NCBI RefSeq assembly: GCF_003664035.1
Contig: NZ_RCCK01000010.1
Coordinates: 806,001 to 870,000, forward strand
Reading direction: 5' to 3'
Length of the DNA stretch: 64,000 nucleotides
Source: Pedobacter alluvionis
Lineage (GTDB): Bacteria > Bacteroidota > Bacteroidia > Sphingobacteriales > Sphingobacteriaceae
Below, piece after piece: positions 14,691-22,584 of the stretch (position 1 is the first letter of the stretch; the number at the start of each line of letters is the position of its first letter). The notes below the pieces were generated by a model that made no database searches, was not told the origin of the DNA, and saw nothing but the letters and a program-made list of their open reading frames with translations. The position numbers and the translations under genes were made by a program.

Positions 14691-16178
14691 GCAGCATTAA
14701 GTAAACCCTTTGCGGCATTTGCAGTCTGGCAGATCAACAAATGGAAAAATAATGCGGTTAATGCCCAAAATAAGATCCTGAAAAATCTTATTGATAAAGC
14801 TAAACATACTGCATTTGGAAAGGATCATCATTTCGCTGAGATTAAAACCTATGTTGATTTTAAAAAATATGTTCCTGTTCAGGATTACGAAGGTTTAAAA
14901 CCCTACATAGATCGTGTTGTAGCAGGTGAAGCTGATGTGCTTTGGAAAGGTAAACCGCTTTATTTTGCCAAAACCTCAGGCACCACTTCAGGTGTAAAAT
15001 ATATTCCACTTTCGAAAGAATCGATGCCAGAGCACATCAAAGCTGCCCGTAATGCCATTTTAACATATATTAATGAAACGGGCAAGGCTGATTTTGTAAA
15101 TGGAAAAATGATTTTTCTTCAGGGGAGTCCGGTTTTAAATGTAAAACATGGGATCAATGTTGGACGTTTATCAGGAATTGTAGCCCATCATGTACCAGCC
15201 TATCTGCAAAAGAACCGTTTGCCTTCTTACGAAACCAATATTATAGAAGATTGGGAACAGAAAGTGGATGCCATTGTGGAGGAAACCATTAATGAGAACA
15301 TGACTTTAATTTCTGGGATTCCACCCTGGGTACAGATGTATTTTGATAAATTGTCTGAGAAATCTGGAGGAAAGAAAATTGCTGAAATATTCAGAAATTT
15401 TAGCCTGTTTATTTATGGTGGTGTAAATTTTGAACCTTATCGCGCAAAGATTGAACAGAGCATCGGAAAAAAGATTGATGCCATTGAAACCTATCCAGCT
15501 TCAGAAGGATTTATTGCCTATCAGGATTCGCAAAAAGATAAAGGCTTACTATTATTGGCCGATGCGGGAATTTTTTACGAATTTGTTCCTGCTGATGAAT
15601 ATTACAACGATAAGCCAACGCGGTTATCGCTTGGCGAGGTTGAACTAGATACTAACTACGCATTAATTTTAAATACTAATGCAGGTTTATGGGGCTATAG
15701 TATTGGCGATACGGTGAAGTTTGTTTCGAAAAATCCATATAAAATTGTAGTTACCGGGCGGATTAAACATTTTATTTCTGCCTTCGGCGAGCATGTAATA
15801 GGAGAAGAGGTAGAACAGGCCATTTTAAGTGTGGCCAATGCAGAACAGGTAGAAATTACAGAATTTACGGTTGCACCTCAGGTTAATCCGGAAACTGGTC
15901 AATTGCCTTATCATGAGTGGTTTGTAGAATTTTCATCTGCACCAAAAGATCTGGCTGCTTTTAGCAAAAAGGTTGATGAAGCTTTGCAAAAGAAAAATAT
16001 TTATTACTTTGACCTGATCGAAGGAAACATCCTTCAGCCATTGATTATACGTACTTTGCAAAAAGATGCTTTTGTAAACTATATGAAAAGTGAAGGGAAG
16101 TTAGGTGGACAGAATAAAGTGCCGCGTTTGAGCAATGATCGGAAACTGGCGGATGGGTTGGAGAAATATATTGTGTAA
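14634..16178 (+). CDS. GH3 family (ANL-related adenylating) protein
   Basis: 514 residues. The GH3 fold is shown by FAKTSGTTSGVKYIPLS near residue 116 (ATP P-loop), SGIPPW near 226, YPASEGF near 288 and VTGRIKHFISAFGEHV near 375. Plant GH3 enzymes adenylate acids and couple them to amino acids; the function of the conserved Bacteroidota branch is not established. The first 18 or so codons (KNGRKKKSPGGWGL) coincide with the right arm of a repeat. Homology begins around KAALSKPFAAF, but no other ATG, GTG or TTG lies between, so the repeat-derived N-terminus is probably really translated. Confidence 0.88.
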   Translation: MGNEKNGRKKKSPGGWGLKAALSKPFAAFAVWQINKWKNNAVNAQNKILKNLIDKAKHTAFGKDHHFAEIKTYVDFKKYVPVQDYEGLKPYIDRVVAGEADVLWKGKPLYFAKTSGTTSGVKYIPLSKESMPEHIKAARNAILTYINETGKADFVNGKMIFLQGSPVLNVKHGINVGRLSGIVAHHVPAYLQKNRLPSYETNIIEDWEQKVDAIVEETINENMTLISGIPPWVQMYFDKLSEKSGGKKIAEIFRNFSLFIYGGVNFEPYRAKIEQSIGKKIDAIETYPASEGFIAYQDSQKDKGLLLLADAGIFYEFVPADEYYNDKPTRLSLGEVELDTNYALILNTNAGLWGYSIGDTVKFVSKNPYKIVVTGRIKHFISAFGEHVIGEEVEQAILSVANAEQVEITEFTVAPQVNPETGQLPYHEWFVEFSSAPKDLAAFSKKVDEALQKKNIYYFDLIEGNILQPLIIRTLQKDAFVNYMKSEGKLGGQNKVPRLSNDRKLADGLEKYIV

Positions 16179-16190
16179 TTAAGCTTCCCC

Positions 16191-16243
16191 GGTCGTGTTT
16201 TCACGAAACGAAATGAGAAAAAGTAGTTCGTGGAGACACGAAC
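16191..16243. repeat. Two small palindromes (CACGAA type)
   Basis: CGTG-TTTT-CACG at 16194-16205 and GTTCGTG-GAGA-CACGAAC at 16226-16243 lie just after the GH3-family stop. They may serve as a weak terminator or belong to a dispersed repeat. Confidence 0.5.
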
Positions 16244-16390
16244 CACAGCATTGGTATATATTGATTAATTGCTACATTGTTGAATTGTTTAGTACTGGCG
16301 CCTTAACCATGGCGGTAGAATATTGTTGGATTGTTTAGCATTGTGCAGATGAAAATTGCTAAATTGTTGTTAATGATTACGTTCAACGAT

Positions 16391-16768
16391 ATGGAAAAGA
16401 ATTATTTACAGTTAAATCAGATAACTGCTTATACAAAATCGTTTCATCTTAGCAATTTTGTATGGGATTTGGTATCTGGTTGGGATAGCTTTGAAAAGTA
16501 TACCATCGGACAACAGTTTGTTGATGCTGTTGATTCTATTTCAGCTAATATTGCTGAAGGCTTTGGTCGTTATCATAAGAAAGATAAGATCAAGTTTTAT
16601 TATTATAGCTTTGGTTCGGTTAAGGAGTGTTTAGACTGGAACGAAAAAGCAAGAGTTCGAAAGTTGGTAAATGAGGAAACGTATTCAAAGATTTTTGCAA
16701 CTTTGGAAACTTTGCCGAAAAAAATTCATCAACTGATAAAATTTACAAACGAAAAATTGAAAATTTAA
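16391..16768 (+). CDS. Four-helix bundle protein (S23 / 23S rRNA intervening-sequence protein family)
   Basis: 125 residues from ATG 16391; earlier in-frame starts (16331, 16349, 16373) lie in AT-rich repeat-like DNA. YTKSFHLSNFVWDLVSGW and the signature SISANIAEGFGRY near residue 55 identify the family, along with the late LETLPKKIHQLIKF helix. Relatives include S23 proteins encoded in rRNA insertions and the Avd proteins of diversity-generating retroelements, both of which form pentameric barrels that bind RNA. No reverse transcriptase or rRNA is near. It sits alone between the GH3-family gene and dxr, flanked by low-complexity ATTGTTGAATTGTTTAG-like sequence. Confidence 0.9.
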   Translation: MEKNYLQLNQITAYTKSFHLSNFVWDLVSGWDSFEKYTIGQQFVDAVDSISANIAEGFGRYHKKDKIKFYYYSFGSVKECLDWNEKARVRKLVNEETYSKIFATLETLPKKIHQLIKFTNEKLKI

Positions 16769-16817
16769 TCGAATGATATTAAACAATTAAATTTTTAATA
16801 CGAGAGAAAGAAAACAA

Positions 16818-18005
16818 TTGAACAATATAACAATACAGCAATCTGTAAAAAGAATAACCATATTAGGTTCTACAGGGAGCATAGGTACACAAGCACTTGA
16901 AGTTGTTAGGGATCATCCTACAATTTTTAAAGTTGCCGTATTATCTGCACTAAAGAATTCAGCCTTACTGATTCAACAAGCAAAAGAATTTAAACCTGCA
17001 ATTGTTGTAATCTGTGATGAAAGCAAATACAGCGAGGTTAAAGATGCTTTGTTTGGTCTTGATATTAAAATTTTAGCAGGCGAAGACGCTTTATCAGAAG
17101 TTGCCGCTTACGCTGATAGCGATGTAGTACTCACTGCATTAATGGGGTCTGTTGGGTTGAAGCCTACTATTGCTGCCATAAAAGCTGGTAAAAACATTGC
17201 TTTGGCTAACAAAGAAACTTTAGTGGTTGCCGGCGAACTGATTACACAATTGGCAACTGAACACCGGGTTAAAATTTTACCGGTTGATTCTGAGCATTCT
17301 GCCATATTTCAGTGTTTGGTTGGTGAGGAGCAAAATGAGATTGAGAAAATTTATTTAACGGCATCCGGCGGACCATTTTTGGGCAAAACAAAAGACTTCT
17401 TAGTGACCGTAAAAAAGGAGCAGGCTTTAAAACATCCCAATTGGGTGATGGGGTCAAAAATCACGATCGATTCTGCATCTCTAATGAATAAGGGTTTAGA
17501 GGTAATTGAGGCAAAATGGTTGTTTAACCTCGATGTAGATCAGATTGATGTAATTGTTCATCCTCAATCTATCATCCATTCCATCGTTCAGTTTACTGAT
17601 GGATCGATGAAGGCACAGATGGGCGTTCCTGATATGAAACTGCCTATTCAGTACGCTTTAAATTATCCCGACAGGCTAAAAAACAATTTTAAGCGTTTTA
17701 ACTTCTTAGATTATTCAAACTTTAGCTTTCAGAAGGCCGATATGGAAACATTCAGGAATTTAGACCTGGCATTTACTGCTTTACGAAAAGGAGGGAATAT
17801 GCCTTGTATTTTGAATGCCGCGAATGAAATTGTTGTAGAAGCATTTTTGATGGATAAAATTGGTTTTCTGCAAATGAGCGAGGTTATCGAAAGGTGTATG
17901 GAAGAAATTAGTTTTGTTGAAAAACCGCAATTGAGCGATTATTTAGAAACTGACAAACATAGCCGTATCTTAGCCGGCGAATTAGTAACAAAAAGTATAG
18001 TTTAA
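16818..18005 (+). CDS. dxr: 1-deoxy-D-xylulose 5-phosphate reductoisomerase
   Basis: 395 residues; converts DXP to 2-C-methyl-D-erythritol 4-phosphate with NADPH in the MEP isoprenoid pathway, in the cytoplasm. GSTGSIGTQALEVV near residue 16 is the NADPH loop. ANKETLV near 130, the metal and substrate site VDSEHSAIFQ near 155, ASGGPF, and IDSASLMNKGLEVIEA near 215 are all intact. The only start before the conserved part is TTG at 16818, since an in-frame TAA lies at 16788-16790. It is followed 28 bases later by rseP, an arrangement common in Bacteroidota. Confidence 0.96.
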   Translation: MNNITIQQSVKRITILGSTGSIGTQALEVVRDHPTIFKVAVLSALKNSALLIQQAKEFKPAIVVICDESKYSEVKDALFGLDIKILAGEDALSEVAAYADSDVVLTALMGSVGLKPTIAAIKAGKNIALANKETLVVAGELITQLATEHRVKILPVDSEHSAIFQCLVGEEQNEIEKIYLTASGGPFLGKTKDFLVTVKKEQALKHPNWVMGSKITIDSASLMNKGLEVIEAKWLFNLDVDQIDVIVHPQSIIHSIVQFTDGSMKAQMGVPDMKLPIQYALNYPDRLKNNFKRFNFLDYSNFSFQKADMETFRNLDLAFTALRKGGNMPCILNAANEIVVEAFLMDKIGFLQMSEVIERCMEEISFVEKPQLSDYLETDKHSRILAGELVTKSIV

Positions 18006-18033
18006 CATCTAACATAAAATTTTATAAGAAAAT

Positions 18034-19422
18034 ATGAATGGATTGATTATGGCGGGGCAGCTGCTGCTCGGATTGTCTTTATTGGTAATATTACACGAAT
18101 TGGGGCATTTCCTGGCAGCCAGAGCATTTGGTATTAAAGTAGAAAAGTTTTATTTATTTTTTGATGCCTGGGGGTTCAAACTTTTTAGTTTTAAAAAAGG
18201 TGATGTTGAATATGGAGTGGGATGGTTGCCATTAGGTGGTTATGTAAAAATTGCCGGAATGATTGATGAGAGTATGGATACTGAGCAAATGGCCCAGCCA
18301 GCTCAACCCTGGGAATTCCGTTCTAAACCAGCCTGGCAACGTTTAATTGTAATGCTTGGTGGTATTATCGTAAATGTAATTGTAGGTATTTTTATCTTCT
18401 GGATGTTAACCTTCAACATCGGGCAGAATTATACGGTTAACAGCAAACTAAACGATGGCATTTCTGTAGGCACGATCGGTAAAGAAATCGGTTTGAAAAA
18501 CGGAGATAAGATTTTGGCCATCAATGGGAACAAATTAATCCGTTTTGAAGATGCGATATCAAGCAAAGTATTGTTTGATGGTGCACAATTAACTATTTTA
18601 AGGGATAATAAAGCCCTTTATATTTCTGTTCCGGATACTATTTTAAACAAAATATCGAAAAACGATAAAGAGAATTTTATCTCGCCACGGTATATCATGG
18701 AGCGTGTAGATAAAGTAAGCGCACCTGATGAAAAAGCAGATAAACAATCATTTTTTGATAAGTTGTTTGGCAGAAAGTTTGAGAAACCATTATATCCTGC
18801 TTATGCTGCCGGCATTAAACCGGGCGATAGTATTTTATCGGTTAATGGAAAACAGATCACTTTTTTCGATCAGTTTAAAGAAGAAGTTTCTACAAATAAG
18901 CTAAAACCCGTTACCATTAAGGCATTGCGCAAGGGAAAAGAAGTAACATTCGATCTTAAAGTAAGTAAAGATGGAACAATTGGAATTATTCCTAACTTAA
19001 AGATGCCTGAAACTGCACATGTAGATTTTGGCTTTATAGAGTCGTTGCCAGTTGGTGCGAACATGGCATGGAGCACTTTTGTTGATAATGCAAAAGGCAT
19101 TGGTAAAATGATCACCGGAAAGTTAAGTGCACGTAATATCAGTAGTCCGATTGGGATTGCTAAGGTTTATGGAAGTACTTTCGACTGGGTTAAATTCTGG
19201 ACTTTAACCGGGTTAATTTCGATGGCGTTGGCATTTATGAATTTATTGCCTATCCCAGGCTTAGATGGAGGCCACGTCGTATTTCTTTTGATCGAAATGG
19301 TGCAACGCAAGCCGGTAAGCGAAAAAGTACTGGAAAAAGCGCAGATTGTGGGTTTTGTAATTCTGATCTGTTTAATGGTGTTTGCTTTTGGTAATGATAT
19401 TCTAAAATCCTTCGGTAAATAA
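18034..19422 (+). CDS. rseP: RIP zinc metalloprotease RseP (site-2 protease)
   Basis: 462 residues. HELGH at residues 21-25 in the first membrane helix and LLPIPGLDGGHV near 402-413 supply the zinc ligands. Two PDZ-like regions lie between, near 130-200 and 255-330 (AAGIKPGDSILSVNGK). Site-2 proteases cut membrane-spanning anti-sigma factors or signal peptides within the inner membrane. All catalytic residues are present. It follows dxr by 28 bases and a strong terminator comes 18 bases after its stop. Confidence 0.95.
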   Translation: MNGLIMAGQLLLGLSLLVILHELGHFLAARAFGIKVEKFYLFFDAWGFKLFSFKKGDVEYGVGWLPLGGYVKIAGMIDESMDTEQMAQPAQPWEFRSKPAWQRLIVMLGGIIVNVIVGIFIFWMLTFNIGQNYTVNSKLNDGISVGTIGKEIGLKNGDKILAINGNKLIRFEDAISSKVLFDGAQLTILRDNKALYISVPDTILNKISKNDKENFISPRYIMERVDKVSAPDEKADKQSFFDKLFGRKFEKPLYPAYAAGIKPGDSILSVNGKQITFFDQFKEEVSTNKLKPVTIKALRKGKEVTFDLKVSKDGTIGIIPNLKMPETAHVDFGFIESLPVGANMAWSTFVDNAKGIGKMITGKLSARNISSPIGIAKVYGSTFDWVKFWTLTGLISMALAFMNLLPIPGLDGGHVVFLLIEMVQRKPVSEKVLEKAQIVGFVILICLMVFAFGNDILKSFGK

Positions 19423-19440
19423 AATCAAATTTATATCATT

Positions 19441-19490
19441 GCCGCAGATGCGCAGATTTGACCATTCGATCTGTTCATCTGCGGCTTTTT
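19441..19490 (+). terminator. Strong intrinsic terminator after rseP
   Basis: GCCGCAGATG (19441-19450) pairs perfectly with CATCTGCGGC (19476-19485), followed by TTTTT. It ends the dxr-rseP unit. Confidence 0.9.
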
Positions 19491-19505
19491 AATTTAATAT
19501 ATAGT

Positions 19506-20042
19506 ATGAGCGAAGCAAAACCAGATACTAATTATTTCGATTTTTACGAGTTACCGATCCAGTTTAATCCAGATCAAAATGCAGTAAAAACAAAGTTTTA
19601 TGCTTTAAGCAAACAGTTTCACCCCGATTTTTATGCCAATGAAAGCGAAGGGAAACAGCAGGAAGTGCTAAATCTGTCAACTTTGAATAATAAGGCTTAC
19701 CAGACACTGAGCAATGCTAAAAAACGCTTAAAATACGTGCTCGAGTTGAAAGGGATAGTAGAAACAGATGAAGCTTATCAACTGCCTCAATCTTTTCTCA
19801 TGGAAATGATGGATGTAAATGAGGCTTTAATGGATCTGGATTTTGAGCCGGATGCAGAAAAGCTGGCACAGGTAAAAGGAGATGTTGATGCCATCGAAAA
19901 AGACTTAGCTAACGAATTGAATGATTTGATAGCTCGTTTTGATAGTAATCCAACAGCATCCGATGCACTACTGCCTTCGATTAAGGATAATTTTTACCGA
20001 CAGAAATACGTTGATCGGATCAGGGAACGCTTGCCGAAATAG
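19506..20042 (+). CDS. hscB: Fe-S cluster co-chaperone HscB
   Basis: 178 residues from ATG 19506; an ATG-less extension back to 19458 would run through the terminator. The J-domain is YFDFYELPIQFNPD followed by ALSKQFHPDF, with the HPD motif near residue 39. Then come LSTLNNKAYQTLSNAKKR and a C-terminal three-helix part that binds IscU (LPQSFLMEMMDVNEAL). HscB stimulates the HscA ATPase to release Fe-S clusters from the scaffold. No hscA or isc genes are next to it. Confidence 0.93.
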   Translation: MSEAKPDTNYFDFYELPIQFNPDQNAVKTKFYALSKQFHPDFYANESEGKQQEVLNLSTLNNKAYQTLSNAKKRLKYVLELKGIVETDEAYQLPQSFLMEMMDVNEALMDLDFEPDAEKLAQVKGDVDAIEKDLANELNDLIARFDSNPTASDALLPSIKDNFYRQKYVDRIRERLPK

Positions 20043-20270
20043 ATGGAAGATCCCCGAAGCCGGGAGTGCGATGTCCGAGGATAGTGGTGTAAAAGAGATA
20101 GCGTCCAACTCTGTGCAATTGTGCCTTTTCTTTGTGTCCTCTGTGGTTAAAAGATGGGAAGCCTTAAACCTTTCGTCTTCAACCTCTTTAAAACACCTAA
20201 TTGTAAAATCATTTTTTAGTTTTTGCCAGGCAAAAGCTTTGTTTTACTTTCGGAACAAACAATCAGATTT

Positions 20271-20564
20271 ATGAATAGCTCCCTTTCTATTTTTCGTAAA
20301 GTAGCCGTAGCAGAAGGCATATCCTACCTGCTTTTGTTATTTGTAGCCATGCCCTTAAAGTATTTTGCAGACCTTCCTCTGTATGTAAAATATACTGGTT
20401 GGGCCCACGGATTATTATTTGTACTATACGCAGCTACCTTAGTTTTGGCCTGGCAAGAGCAAAAATGGAAGTTTGGTAAAGTAGTTCTCATTTTTTTAGC
20501 ATCACTTTTACCATTTATGCCCTTTGTGGTAGATCGCAAATTAAAAGATGAAAGACCAAAATAA
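20271..20564 (+). CDS. DUF3817 family integral membrane protein
   Basis: 97 residues from ATG 20271. Three membrane helices are predicted near 13-33, 41-62 and 70-90. The pattern RKVAVAEGISYLLLLFVAMP, KYTGWAHGLLFVLYA and LASLLPFMPFVVDRKL is that of DUF3817 proteins, which have no known biochemical role. It is flanked by a 228-base non-coding stretch upstream and tRNA-Leu downstream. Confidence 0.88.
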   Translation: MNSSLSIFRKVAVAEGISYLLLLFVAMPLKYFADLPLYVKYTGWAHGLLFVLYAATLVLAWQEQKWKFGKVVLIFLASLLPFMPFVVDRKLKDERPK

Positions 20565-20600
20565 TTGCTTTTCAGTTAGTTAAAATTAATTGAAAATAAT

Positions 20601-20632
20601 TTTGTGAATTAAGGTTTCATTATCTACATTTG
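20601..20632 (+). promoter_or_regulatory. Promoter of tRNA-Leu
   Basis: TTTG at 20601-20604 and TACATTTG at 20625-20632 are separated by 20 bases, a full match to the Bacteroidota housekeeping consensus. Transcription should start near 20639, about 14 bases before the tRNA. Confidence 0.85.
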
Positions 20633-20652
20633 CAACCCCGTCTAAGACGAAT

Positions 20653-20732
20653 GCCCGGATGGCGGAATTGGTAGACGCGCTGGTCTCAAACACCTGTGGG
20701 AAACCGTGCCGGTTCGACTCCGGCTCCGGGTA
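20653..20732 (+). tRNA. tRNA-Leu (anticodon CAA)
   Basis: Acceptor arms GCCCGGA (20653-20659) and TCCGGGT (20725-20731) pair with one G-U. The D-arm GGCGGAATTGGTAGACGC is of the class II leucine type. The anticodon loop CTCAAAC gives CAA, reading UUG codons, with a long variable arm. The T-arm is GCCGG-TTCGACT-CCGGC, and A follows as discriminator. CCA is not encoded. A promoter and a terminator flank it closely. Confidence 0.96.
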
Positions 20733-20733
20733 C

Positions 20734-20768
20734 AAATCCCTCTCTAAATCATATAGAGAGGGATTTTT
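20734..20768 (+). terminator. Terminator of tRNA-Leu
   Basis: ATCCCTCTCT pairs with AGAGAGGGAT around a short loop and is followed by TTTTT. It begins two bases after the tRNA 3' end. Confidence 0.92.
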
Positions 20769-21020
20769 GGTTTTTAAATATCTTGTGATGTGCTTATTTG
20801 GCATCAAGCGTGATTCCTGGGATCCAAGCCAGAAAGTTGGGGAATTGAGAAGTTTATTTAATTTTGTACGACATTATTATTTTGGACATCTCATTTGGAA
20901 CCGTCAAACATCAGATTTTGTAAGCGTTTATATCGTGCTGATGCGTTAATTTTTTTTAAGGAGGTTGTATTTAAATTTTAACCTTGTAACTTGTATGCGC
21001 TTAACTTAAATGCCTGCCAT

Positions 21021-21740
21021 ATGAAAAATCTGGGACACGGCTTCACGCTTGTAGACAGGAACATTTATCTGTATGATTCGGAAAAATTTACCAGCCTCAA
21101 AAAGACAATCGATTATGATTCGTTTGAGATGGTAGAAGCTTTTGAGGACAAGACTTTTTACTTCAGGGATAAAAATAGGGTGTATGTCACCAGCTATATG
21201 TGCAACGCTTCTGTTATTGAGGAAGCAAAGCCTGAAACATTTAAAGTTCTAAATGCCGAAGATGGCATTGGTTATGACGGGAACAATTATTATTGGTACG
21301 ACCGGTGCCTGCCGTATGATTTCAGCAAGGCAGAAAAATATAATGAGTATTATCTGCGGGCAGGTGATAAAGTTTATTTTCTTAAAGATATTGTGGAAGG
21401 AGCTGATACAGAGACCTTCAGCATTATCTGGCAAAATGTTGCCCGGGACAGGGAAAGCCTGTTTTTTAGGGGCAGGAATGTGCCTGACGTGGATGTTGAC
21501 ACTTTTAAGAAAGTGCCTGGCTGTTTTGATGCTGATCATCTTGACCAAAGCCACACTTATTATGCAGCCGACCAGAACAATGTTTATTTTGTGAATACCG
21601 TAGGCAAAGCCCTGAAGAGGCTGACCGGTGTAAGGCCTTCGGAATTTTCGGTAAGGATTGTCGATAACAGGCTTTACGGTATAAGCGGTAAGGACATTTA
21701 CTTTTTTGGCATTAAAAAGAAAGGCCTAGTGCTAGGATAA
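21021..21740 (+). CDS. DKNYY family protein
   Basis: 239 residues from ATG 21021; an in-frame TTG at 20991 is possible. The protein is a chain of short aromatic beta units with the DKNYY-type pattern: LVDRNIYLYD, FRDKNRVYVTS, YDGNNYYWYDR, RAGDKVYFLKD, RDRESLFFRGRNV, AADQNNVYFVNT and GISGKDIYFFG, spaced every 25-45 residues. Such repeats probably form a beta-propeller or solenoid. No signal peptide is apparent, unlike many relatives. Codon use is somewhat more GC-rich than its neighbours, and it sits alone beyond the tRNA, which suggests acquired DNA. Its function is unknown. Confidence 0.78.
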   Translation: MKNLGHGFTLVDRNIYLYDSEKFTSLKKTIDYDSFEMVEAFEDKTFYFRDKNRVYVTSYMCNASVIEEAKPETFKVLNAEDGIGYDGNNYYWYDRCLPYDFSKAEKYNEYYLRAGDKVYFLKDIVEGADTETFSIIWQNVARDRESLFFRGRNVPDVDVDTFKKVPGCFDADHLDQSHTYYAADQNNVYFVNTVGKALKRLTGVRPSEFSVRIVDNRLYGISGKDIYFFGIKKKGLVLG

Positions 21741-21856
21741 GGATGTTTAGGATGAGCATTTTCAAAAATGGTTATCTCGGATCATTAGTTTGGTCTTAAA
21801 CTGGCAAGGCGCTAGCAATATACCAGCGCCCTTTTAAACATTAGCGTTTATCTATT

Positions 21857-22267
21857 TTATAGCATTCGATCTTTTTCATCAATGGCCAAATCATTGATGC
21901 TTGCGAACCGTTTCTCCATTAGCCCGAATTTATCAAATTCCCAAAGCTCATTGCCAAAGCTGCGGAACCATTGCCCTTGATGGTCATGCCATTCATATTC
22001 AAAGCGAACTGCTATATGGTTGTCAGTAAATGCCCAAAGTTCTTTTTTAAGCTTGTAATCAAGTTCATTCTCCCATTTTTTTGCTAAAAATACTTTGACT
22101 TCTTCACGGCCCGAAATAAATTCTGACCGATTGCGCCATTCTGTATTAAGGGTATAGGCCATGCATACTACTTCAGGATTGCGGCTATTCCATGCTTGCT
22201 CTGCAAGCATAACTTTCTTCACCGCTGAATCGTAGTTAAACGGTGGTACTGGGTTTTTAATTTCCAT
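21857..22267 (-). CDS. DUF1348 (NTF2-like) protein, apparently short at the C-terminus
   Basis: 136 residues from ATG 22267. [21 protein letters not shown], the [14 protein letters not shown] segment, [19 protein letters not shown] and [18 protein letters not shown] are characteristic of DUF1348, a small NTF2-fold family of unknown activity. Homologues usually continue after the ASINDL-I-E-DR segment with a further 15-25 residues containing a W-P-x-G-R-R type end. Here the frame stops right after DEKDRML, so the end may be lost by frameshift or deletion. A fragment of a second copy lies at 25495-25608. Confidence 0.85.
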   Translation of the reverse strand: MEIKNPVPPFNYDSAVKKVMLAEQAWNSRNPEVVCMAYTLNTEWRNRSEFISGREEVKVFLAKKWENELDYKLKKELWAFTDNHIAVRFEYEWHDHQGQWFRSFGNELWEFDKFGLMEKRFASINDLAIDEKDRML

Positions 22268-22297
22268 CAATCATTTGATTTATTTGTATTTGAAAAA

Positions 22298-22452
22298 AGA
22301 GGCCGTCTCATAAATACGAAATGTCATCCTGAGCCTGTCGAAGGACTCGTAAAAACTACCTTAAGGGCGCGTTTTGATACTTTGGCAAGCTCAGTACATG
22401 CTAAGCTCAACGTAACAACATCTAGGATAAATTGATTTATGAGACGGCCTCT
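22298..22452. mobile_element. MITE-like element with perfect 18-base terminal inverted repeats
   Basis: AGAGGCCGTCTCATAAAT at 22298-22315 is exactly complementary to 22435-22452. The 155-base unit has no coding capacity for a transposase. Its interior includes GTCATCCTGAGC and GTCGAAGGA, which recur near 58801. The ends resemble insertion-sequence termini, so it is probably a non-autonomous derivative mobilised in trans. No clear target duplication was seen. Confidence 0.75.
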
Positions 22453-22456
22453 TGCT

Positions 22457-22584
22457 TTATGCGTGTGTTTCCGATTTCTCAAGAGGCTCTACCGCTGTGA
22501 TTAAATACACATAACCATCCTCTTTCAACCTGCCAACTCCAGGCACTAAGTCTTCACATTTAGGCCGTATTACACCCGAAAATC
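22457..22584 (-). pseudogene. Possible C-terminal gene remnant
   Basis: A minus-strand frame open across this stretch reads FSGVIRPKCEDLVPGVG, KEDGYVYLITAVEPLE and ends ETHA-stop at 22457-22459, five bases from the MITE-like element. The composition looks protein-like, but the frame has no start of its own and runs into the 3' end of the hydrolase gene in another phase. I do not recognise the family. Confidence 0.35.

Noticed and set aside
16391..16768. Avd accessory protein of a diversity-generating retroelement
   Set aside because: No reverse transcriptase, template repeat or variable repeat lies nearby.
20659..20949. A 96-codon frame beginning inside the tRNA
   Set aside because: It starts in the D-arm of tRNA-Leu, crosses its terminator and has no protein-like composition.
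22298..22452. Complete insertion sequence
   Set aside because: Only 155 bases lie between the ends and no transposase frame is present.
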